Shown piece by piece: positions 55,961-64,000 of a DNA stretch of 64,000 bases (positions are counted from its first letter, which is position 1; each line of letters begins with the position of its first letter). The notes beneath the pieces were generated by a model, which saw nothing but the letters and a program-made list of their open reading frames with translations, made no database searches and had not been told where the DNA came from. Source of the stretch: Batrachochytrium dendrobatidis JAM81 (taxonomy: Eukaryota; Chytridiomycota; Chytridiomycetes; Rhizophydiales); NCBI RefSeq assembly GCF_000203795.2, contig NW_006281102.1:848567-912566 (forward strand), read 5' to 3'. A program made the translations under genes and the position numbers.

Positions 55961-58900
55961 TTATTGTGTAGTATTTACTGGCATTTCAGCTTGAATCTTG
56001 ACCAACCACACACGGGACTCGGTAGCAAATACAGCCCCTTTTGGTTCAACAAGTCTGTAGCCTCCCTTGATAGTGATTTTGTAAGTTGTTTCAACATGGA
56101 ATGGGTGTGTGATTTCATGCTTTGCTGCTTCTTTTCGGAGATCAGCAATATCGTCGTTTACGAGCGTGCTGACAATTTCGACTGGATCCGTGATTGTTTC
56201 TGGGTTAGCTGCACACTTTTTTAGCTTTTGTATACGTATTGATTCTTTTTCGTCCTTTTTTGGCAGGGTAGTAGTGACCGATGCATTGTTGCCAGCTACT
56301 AAACGAGCCTTTTCTTTGTTGATATTCGTAGTCGAGGCAGGTATCAAAGTATCAAAAGGTAGATTTGAATCAATGCTGATGTTCTTGCACCGCTCCCACA
56401 TTTTGATATACGATTCCCAATACTCTTTTACAGAGTTATTGACAAGCACCTTGAGTGATTTTGTTTGACCCATATCAATTGTCCCCTTCATCGTTTCAAT
56501 ACCAAACGAAATATATGACTCGTTGTTAAATGTACACGGAGATCGACATACAATGTAATGATTCAAATCAGCATCAAACTTGAATGATCCCTCATACTTT
56601 TCGATAGTGTATTCAGCTACAGGCGATCGCTTTCCAAACTCCAACTTTGTAAGAATCGGTTTCAGATTAGCAATCACCAGAGGATGGGGTTCGATACGCC
56701 AAACCGGCTTACTCGTTGTAGAGTCTTCTGGCATAGTGAGCTTCCATGGAAATGTGATGGTGACAAATCTAAAATCTTTTCGACTAACGTGTTGCATCAC
56801 ATTGCCCATGATTTCGTCGCCTGCTTTCATCACTTCATCTGCCATTACATACGTACCTTTGAATAGCTCCGTGCTATTTCCTTGCAGCTTCCTATATGCA
56901 ACTTCCATGGCTGTTTTGGGAGCAGGTATATTGTTTTTTTCTCTTGCTTCGACAGGATGTGGATCATATCCAATAACTGCTGTAGTAACCTCCCATGCTT
57001 TGCCATTTACTCGTACCAGCGTCTTCTCTCTTGCACCAGTGTAAGAGATATTAATATGATCAAAAAAAAGATCAGACTCTCTATCTGGAGAAAATTTTAT
57101 CGTGACATCCTGTGTTGTTCCTGGCGCTACGGTGAATCGCATTGGAAATAGCGAAAAAGCATTGGTCCCAGAATAGTTTATGGCGCCGTATCGTAGTAAT
57201 GGAAGTCCATTTGAACCTATCATATCTGACAAGACATCTGTTTCGTAGTTTACTACTCGGCGAACAGTGGATAGTGACAAGACAAAGTTGATGGGTATCA
57301 CGCTTTTGTTGGTTATTTTAAGTACTTTGGTGCTAACATCACCCACGCATGTGTCGTCCATATTTATAGCACCATCAGGAGGATCTAGCGTGACAATAGA
57401 AATAGCACCTTTTCCAACAAGCTTGCACTTGATGAGCGATTTCCCACTGAATAGTTCTAGTGAGGCCGAGCACCTCAATGAATCTTTGGGCTCAAATGCA
57501 ACCTTGATGTTCCCCACTTGGCCTGGCAAGAGGTCGCGTAAATAGTTTATAATTCTAAACGGACCAAAAGGATTCAATCCACTGGCACTCACTTTTATAT
57601 TTTGATTGGACACGTTTTTAACCGTGATATCTGCGTACTCTTTTTCTCCCACTGCTATACATCCCCAATCATATTCTTCGCCTTGAGGTGGTTCAACAAG
57701 TACCAAGTCTGGCTGATGTAGTGGTGCAATGACCTTAAGGTATATGACAGATGCGCCGTCAACTTTTTTTATAGAGTGACCAGATGGATCATTGGGCTCG
57801 GCTGCTGGAGCTGTGATGGATACTCCATCAATAAACTGGTCAATACGCGACTGTTCCGAGGTAGTTGGGAAAAGATAGCATGGTACCAGCATAGTGATAA
57901 TAGGAGATTCCATCTCCACAAGTCGATTGACAAACTCGGAATCTCCATTGAAAATTTCGTTTGTACTGGCTAGAGGCTTGAGTTTTGTACTGGATGGAAA
58001 TTGATTGACTGCGGTAGATTTGGATAGCTTTGATGCTTCTTTGGTTTCCTTGGCTGGCTTGGTGGGTTTATCTGTTGGCAATGGTTTTGTTTTGCTGAGA
58101 GATGACGCTGATATTAAACTTCCTTCTGCGGGTAGCTGTGACGTATTTGAGTGTGGTTTTATAGACTGGTTTCCCTCGGTCTGCTGCTGAGTTAATGGGT
58201 TGGCTGAAATGGACAAGTGCCATTTTGATCTAGGTAAGCAGGGCTTCAACACAACTTCAATACTGTGACTACTCATGGGTTTTAATTTTCCAGATTGAGG
58301 CCAGATAGTCAAGATTTGTGGATCTTGGGGGGTTAGAACATGATAAAGTTTAAGATGTTGACTCGATTCTTTTGCTGATATTGTATTATGAATCAAACTG
58401 GTGTCATGAAGTAGCGAATCGATATCCTTGTCTGGAATAATAGGGATTGCATGTGGCAAGAACGTTGATTCTACTGCAGTTCTGACAGATGGATTTAAGC
58501 CAATAGCAGTTGATGAATTAGATAGCGAATGGGGTTGTAAAGCACCAACTTTGCTGTCTTGGATTGCACTCAAGACTGAATCTGGTGCTGATGTGCGCTG
58601 CTGCCCAATACTATCAGTGGACTGAAATACTGCCTTTTGATCACTCACTCCAATAACAATAGGGGTTCCAAATTCAAACAAGACGTCATTGCTTGGTGAA
58701 TTCTCAATAGTGTGATCAAGCACATTACAAGCACGCGACGAAAGCTTATTGCTGGAGCGCTTGAATCTCATCTTATCCACTCCTAGCTGTTGAATAAGCC
58801 TAACTCGAGTTTGCCGCCGACTTCCAAAAGCACAAGGACTAAAAGAGATTTGCGAAAATTCGAATTGAGCCAGAGGCTTTACACCAATACCGCTACATCG

Positions 58901-61900
58901 TATATCAAACTTTCTTGACCATGTGGACTGACATGTAAGCTTAATGTCATACTCGGCTTCTTCTGTAGGCTCAAATTTTACCATTCGTGTGATGGATTGA
59001 AGAGGATTTAATGAAATTACATCTTCCGAGCCGTCTTCTGTTTCAAGCGGAACCACAGAAAACGCATCTGTGAATTTTATAAATCGGATTGATTGTGGTA
59101 AGGCTGAGGGGTTTGTTATAACTAACGGAAGCTGCTTGGTTTCAAGTGTTGATATCGCACCGAAATTCAGAAATCGAGATTTGTCAATTGATTCTAATCG
59201 AACGTCATTATTTGTAATTGTTCCAACAAGTTTTAATGAAATACTTTGTTCAACCCGAGTAGTTGTTTCAACGTATTTCAGTAAAAGGGGAACATTAAAA
59301 GGCAGCTTTCCAGAAGCATCCATGGCAGCTCCACAAGAGTCGTATAAAGGTTTAATGGTAAGCCAGACAAAAAAAGGTTCAAATGGCTGAGCAAATGCCA
59401 TTGCTGGCGAGATTTCAATTTCACCTAAATTGGGAATTTTGACTGGTTTTGAATCTGGGATGTGTCGCAGTTGGTTGTTGTCAACTTCAAACCAGAACTT
59501 GAGTGAGATGTTGTTGTGATTGCGAACCATGATTTTATCACGATAAATACCATCAACTACGCATATTTTAAAGTCGAAAAGGTTTTTGTCAATCATAATA
59601 GGTGCTGGAATAGACTTGGCGTTACATGTAATAAAAATTGGTTTGATGGTCGGGTTTTCAAACTTGATCACAAATGTAAAGGTGGATTTGTTCCCAGTTG
59701 GAATAGAGTTTGTATTGTCCAATAGTTTGGTATTGGATTCTGAATATAAAATAGACACGTACGGAGGTTTAAAATCGACGTTAATGATATGTGATTGATA
59801 GCCTGGAAGAACACACTCTTTTCCATGCACATGGAACACGCCATCTGTTTCAATCCAGTTTGTATCAGTGTTGGATACTGACTGTGAGGTTGGCGTATCC
59901 ATGGGTAAGCCATTAGAGTCGTATAAATGCTCGGATTTTGTCTTTTTGGTAACCTGTGCCAAGGTTTTTTCAAGTGATGATTGTGTCGATACATTATTGA
60001 CGCTTGCCAGTAGAATCGCATTGTTTTGATTGTCCAATTCTCCGCTATCGGGTACAGACGATTTGCAGTTGGAATTGACAGTTGAAAGTGAATGGGTCGT
60101 CCCAGTTTTCAAACACAATGATTCTTTGTATGATTGAGCATGCATGATTTGGTATCCAACACTGATTGCACCAAAATTTGCAAGATCAATGCATGCACTT
60201 TGCTGGCTACCAACTACGCAAGATCCAAGATCCAACTCTATTGAATTTTCGTCCTTCATCACTGCAACTGTTTTTTGCTTATATGAAAAAGAAGTTTGTT
60301 CAATAAGTTTGTTTGTGTCCATTTTGGCATTGCCAGTATTCGAGTTTCCGTTGCCAATCTTTTCATAAAATTGAACCGTCTTGGCATACTCTCCACCTCC
60401 GACTGATGCAATCACTGGTCGACATTTACGAGTACAGCACCCAACAGATACTGAAAAATTCTCGCCCACTTCTGATTCAAAATAGATCTTTGTTAAAGGC
60501 ATGTCCTGATCAAATCCAAATGATGGCCGAAATACAATTTTCACATCGCAGCTTGTTCCAGCACACAACTTTCCGGGAGGGGAAAATTGTACGTCAAAAA
60601 GACTGGATATTTCAATTGGAATGGACAAAAGTTTGAACGAATTGATTCTACCAGAAACATTAGTAATGGTGGCTTTTGCCATGTAAACTTGCTCGGAATC
60701 ATAGTCGCGAAATATGAACTCGGAGGGAGAAGCACAAAATCCCAAGACGCCTTTTGGAAGATGAGGCTCATGTTTGTTTGGCTTGTAGTTTTTCATTTGT
60801 GGCGGAGGATATCTGTTTTGAGTCATCTTGGAAATGTTGCTGACTGGTATCGACAAGTGCGAATCACATAGTACTGTATGCTGTTCATGATTAGAATATG
60901 ATTTTTTTGTTTGACAATCAGGCTTGTTCATTACAACAGCTGTGTGGTGTATATTACTTTGATCAATATCGGCTAGTGGATCTTTTGGATTTTCAAATAC
61001 ATCCTGTAACCGTGAGTGTGGTCTGGAAACGGCTGCATTGAAGTTGATTGAATCTAGTTTGAGAGACTTGAAATACTTTTCATCGGAAACGCCTTGTCGA
61101 GGCTGTCCAAAGTGTTTTTCTTTAAACAATTTAGATGAATCTGGCTTGGTTTGCACGCTTATTTTGCTTTTGCGATACCTGTCCTCCTCGTCGATAAGCT
61201 TTTTAAGGATTGTCATTTTTTTTGCTTCTTGCTCTACTCTAACCATTCTCTGTTGCTCGTGCGACTTTGTTTGTTTAAACAAAATATTCTTTTTGATTTG
61301 CTGGATAGCATATGATTCTTTAGCTGCAGTTTCTGATATGGATGTACTTGAATCGACTGCATTCAAAGTATTGGCTTTGTTTTTCTTGGTAATTTCAGTA
61401 TGTTGGCGTATCTTATTGATTCGTTTTGACAGTATTTCCAAAGCCTTTTGCTTTTTCAACTGTGCTTGAGCGTCCTCATCAATCAGTCGTGATTTTTCGG
61501 CCTCGATTTTAGCATTTGACTGTGCAAACCGCTTCTGCATCAATTTAGTTTGTTTTTCTTGCTCATTCTCTTGTTGATATAATCGTTCGCAATCAGCAGT
61601 CAATTTTTCTGCTTTTTCTTGTTTCGACTTGGCAGCCTTTGCCATCTGCAATCTAACTTTCCGTTTTGCTCTTTGAGCACGATGTTTTGAAATGATTCGC
61701 ATTTCTATATATTCCTGAACTTCCTCTTGACTCAATTGAATTTCAAAAGGTTTCAATTCCAGCTGATGGCGCTTAAATTCTACAAGATCATTTTGAGCAC
61801 TTGTGAGGTAACCCTCGACTTCTGAGATTGTGTGTTTTGCATCTGAAATGCATTGAGCGTGGAGTTGGTAATGATCACGCAGCATGCGATACCGTTGATT

Positions 61901-63152
61901 TCCCATTAGTTTTGGGTTGAATGGAACAATGTGTCGTATATCTATTGCACGCTCTAAAGATGTTTTACTGGAATTTACAGTGGTGGATGGCAGAGTATTC
62001 ATACTTTCAAGTTGCTGATGACAAGGGATATTGACAAGCACATGCGTTGCTGTTTGAATGATATCCTCTAGCTCCTTGGCAATCTTATCTAAATCCGCGC
62101 GTGATTGCTGTCGACTTTCTTTAGTATCAGCCAAAACACTTTGCATTTCATGGATACGATGCTCCATATATAAAATTTCATTGCGAGTCTGTTGAATTTC
62201 TGATTTAAGCTCGAGTTTGGATTTCATGGCTTGCATTTGATCCTTTCCTTTGAAAATGGACAAGGCACCATGCCTGTAGTATTTTTCAAGAATTTGAGCT
62301 TCTTGAATAGGATCTATTTCCGGGTTTAGTTGATCTAGAGTACTGGACGATAAGTCTGCTGCATTGATGGCATACATATCATTGTCTGACGCATTAAAAT
62401 TATATCCTTGAAAGATTTCTGAATCAGATATATCGGACAAGTCGTCGTCTGACTTGGAATCGGTTAGCAAGTCGCTATTGTCTAATTCTTGGTCTGAACC
62501 ATTTTTGTCTAATAGATCTATTTTACCGAGACTGGTACTTTCATCCCCTGCCAATTCAATAAAATCTTGCTCGTGAGGTGGTTGAACTTGATCACTACTG
62601 AAGTCTATGTGTTGGTCAAATAAATTTTGATTATGCTCTTCTAAAGAAATTGATTTTTCCTCAGTAGCGAGATTTTGATTGACGACTTTTTCAGGACTCG
62701 ATGAAAGAGCCTGTGATGAATTTAGTGCCATGGATGAATGATGCTGGCTTTGGGTTTCATAAGTAATGGATGATCTAGCGCTAGACTCTTTTGTTTCAGA
62801 TAAAGCTGTATCGGTTGTATAAAGTATTATAGTGGTTACAAAGTCAGTTGCCATTAGTGTGTAGACTGACCCACTTAAAAATCGTAGCATGAAATATAAC
62901 TGCTATATTGTGCCAGTTTATACCTTCTGCATCATTTGGCATGATAGACTCTTCTATACAACGAATAGCCGACTCTATAGGCCTTGCAGTCTTCGCGTCT
63001 TTTGGCTCTGACGATATGGATGTGGTGACGGTCGTAGAAATAGCGGGTGTTGGTTCACCTACAGGTATAGCACACACATTGACACTACGAGGAAGTGCAG
63101 GGAGTGAGCCTGGCTTTGGATTATCGAGCAAGGTTGCATGAGTATTATTCAT
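55961..63152 (-). CDS. CFAP74: Cilia- and flagella-associated protein 74 (CFAP74)
   Basis: Two exons, 63152-62924 and 62865-55961, give 2377 residues, longer than human CFAP74 (about 1580). An acidic Ser-rich N-terminus (to about 270) is followed by a charged coiled coil of about 290-650. The first ASH/Ig-like domain (about 785: CASPSEFIFRDYDSEQVYMA, then FSPPGKLCAGTSCDVKIVF, CCTRKCRPVI and LGSCVVGSQQS) lines up with human CFAP74 (FDIGKVYKKKI, PPGPMSAGMSCEV, CSTKKCSLSL, FGSYVVGETTS). More ASH-type repeats run to the C-terminus (for example DWGCIAVGEKEYADITVKN). CFAP74 is part of the C1b projection of the axonemal central pair. The small first exon is inferred from a matching donor and acceptor; otherwise MATDFVTT (62854) is the start. 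Confidence 0.9.
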
Positions 63153-64000
63153 ATATATTAGCGTTTAGAATCTATCTTTTGAGCTAAGCGGAGTCTGGCT
63201 TAATCGAGTGTCTTGGAGTCCAAGTTGTGACAAGCTACGCGAAATATCTAATCTGGATCGACTACAATTTCAACATATGAACCAATGGGTCAGAATATTA
63301 GTATTCTTGAGTTGAATGTATAATTTAGTAAGCAGAGCGACTGAAATGCTACAAACTGAATCAAAGTTCATTTACCATATAGAGGCTGTACATTTGTATC
63401 GAGTGCATCGTATACTACATTAATTGCAGCTCTATTCATGTAAAATGTAGTACTGAATAGGGGTGCCAGTGTGATACTAAAGCTAATTCATGGTTTAATA
63501 CCATCTAGCGGCATACATGCTATTGTTTATGTATCTCAAAGCTCTCACATTGCAATAAAATGTATCGATTGCTTTTATCAGCTGTACAAGCAGTCTTTCA
63601 AACTCGTTTTGGGCAATCGGATTGAACAGGGTCACGAACCTGGTGCAATCAGTTTACAAGTACTTTACATCTGACAAAGAATGCATTATTTCATATATAC
63701 AGTAGATCATGTTGATTGTTCATTTTCAGCTTTCTGGATGTTTCCCTGTACTAGAAACATCAGAATCAACACATTGGCACAAGCAATATAGGATAGTAAT
63801 GGGTTGAACTTAGAGGTCATGGTGTATGGTATAATAGCAAATCGGCGGGTTTGGTGGCTTAGTTTCAAGTATAAGGGGTATTAGTATGGCTCGAGGCTAG
63901 CCATGCATAGTATTGACAGGGTGCATGATAAATTGGATGTTAGCACATCACGAGGATAGCTTGATAAAAGGAGAGTTGAACAGACAGGTTGCATGATGAT
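63153..64000. other. End of window, no gene; MITE-like end at about 63424
   Basis: 848 bases upstream of CFAP74. The region 63424-63480 resembles a family left end. The rest holds only short frames with no family features. Confidence 0.45.
63424..63480 (+). mobile_element. MITE copy J (degenerate end)
   Basis: GCAGCTCTATTCATGTAAAA, then TGTAGTACTGAATAGGGGTG, is close to copy A's left end (GTAAAATGAAATACTAAATAGGAGTG). No matching right end is seen. Confidence 0.45.

Overview
The window looks like nuclear DNA of a zoosporic (chytrid-type) fungus. The reasons are: AT-rich DNA with dense short GT-AG introns; a velvet-domain regulator and fungal-type genes (betaine-lipid synthase BTA1, a Pbs2-like MAPKK, NMA111); and a ciliary gene, CFAP74, which only flagellated fungi should keep. 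Coilin, which I recall being missing from many non-flagellated fungi, fits the same picture. The species cannot be named from the sequence. Exon models were built by hand from splice consensus, reading frame and family alignment; frames close across almost every intron.

Layout. 0-9 kb: the end of a tandem ArsC-like protein; a YOP1/REEP gene divergent from a TMEM14 gene; BTA1 (two exons) divergent from a TMEM97/EXPERA gene; a type II membrane glycosyltransferase. 9-20 kb: an 11-exon UFD2 ubiquitin E4 ligase; a 7-TM orphan; ribosomal protein eL37; a six-exon velvet factor with a repeat element in its largest intron. 20-24 kb: a gene-poor stretch with repeat copies and decayed-looking ORFs. 24-41 kb, very compact: RAD23, a Tom5-like microprotein, a PPIL1-type cyclophilin, PUF60, ARPC4, PIN1, a TPR-FKBP, a cis-prenyltransferase, coilin and a Derlin. 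42-64 kb: a MAPKK; NMA111; tRNA-Leu(CAG); a WRNIP1/MGS1 ATPase; an uncharacterised fungal tail-anchored protein; an oversized FAD monooxygenase; and CFAP74, most of it in one 6.9-kb exon.

Themes. Ubiquitin/Cdc48 work is represented by UFD2, RAD23 and Derlin; splicing and Cajal-body work by PPIL1, PUF60 and coilin; and all three peptidyl-prolyl isomerase folds occur within 9 kb. These groupings may be chance.

The most distinctive feature is a dispersed family of about 11 short elements with terminal inverted repeats, roughly TACAGCCGTATTCACGTAAA at each end and bounded by TA, so probably Tc1/mariner-type MITEs. They sit at gene edges. One copy appears to supply the last five codons and the stop of the FKBP gene. 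One ends exactly at the start codon of the glycosyltransferase. One lies inside an intron of the velvet gene.
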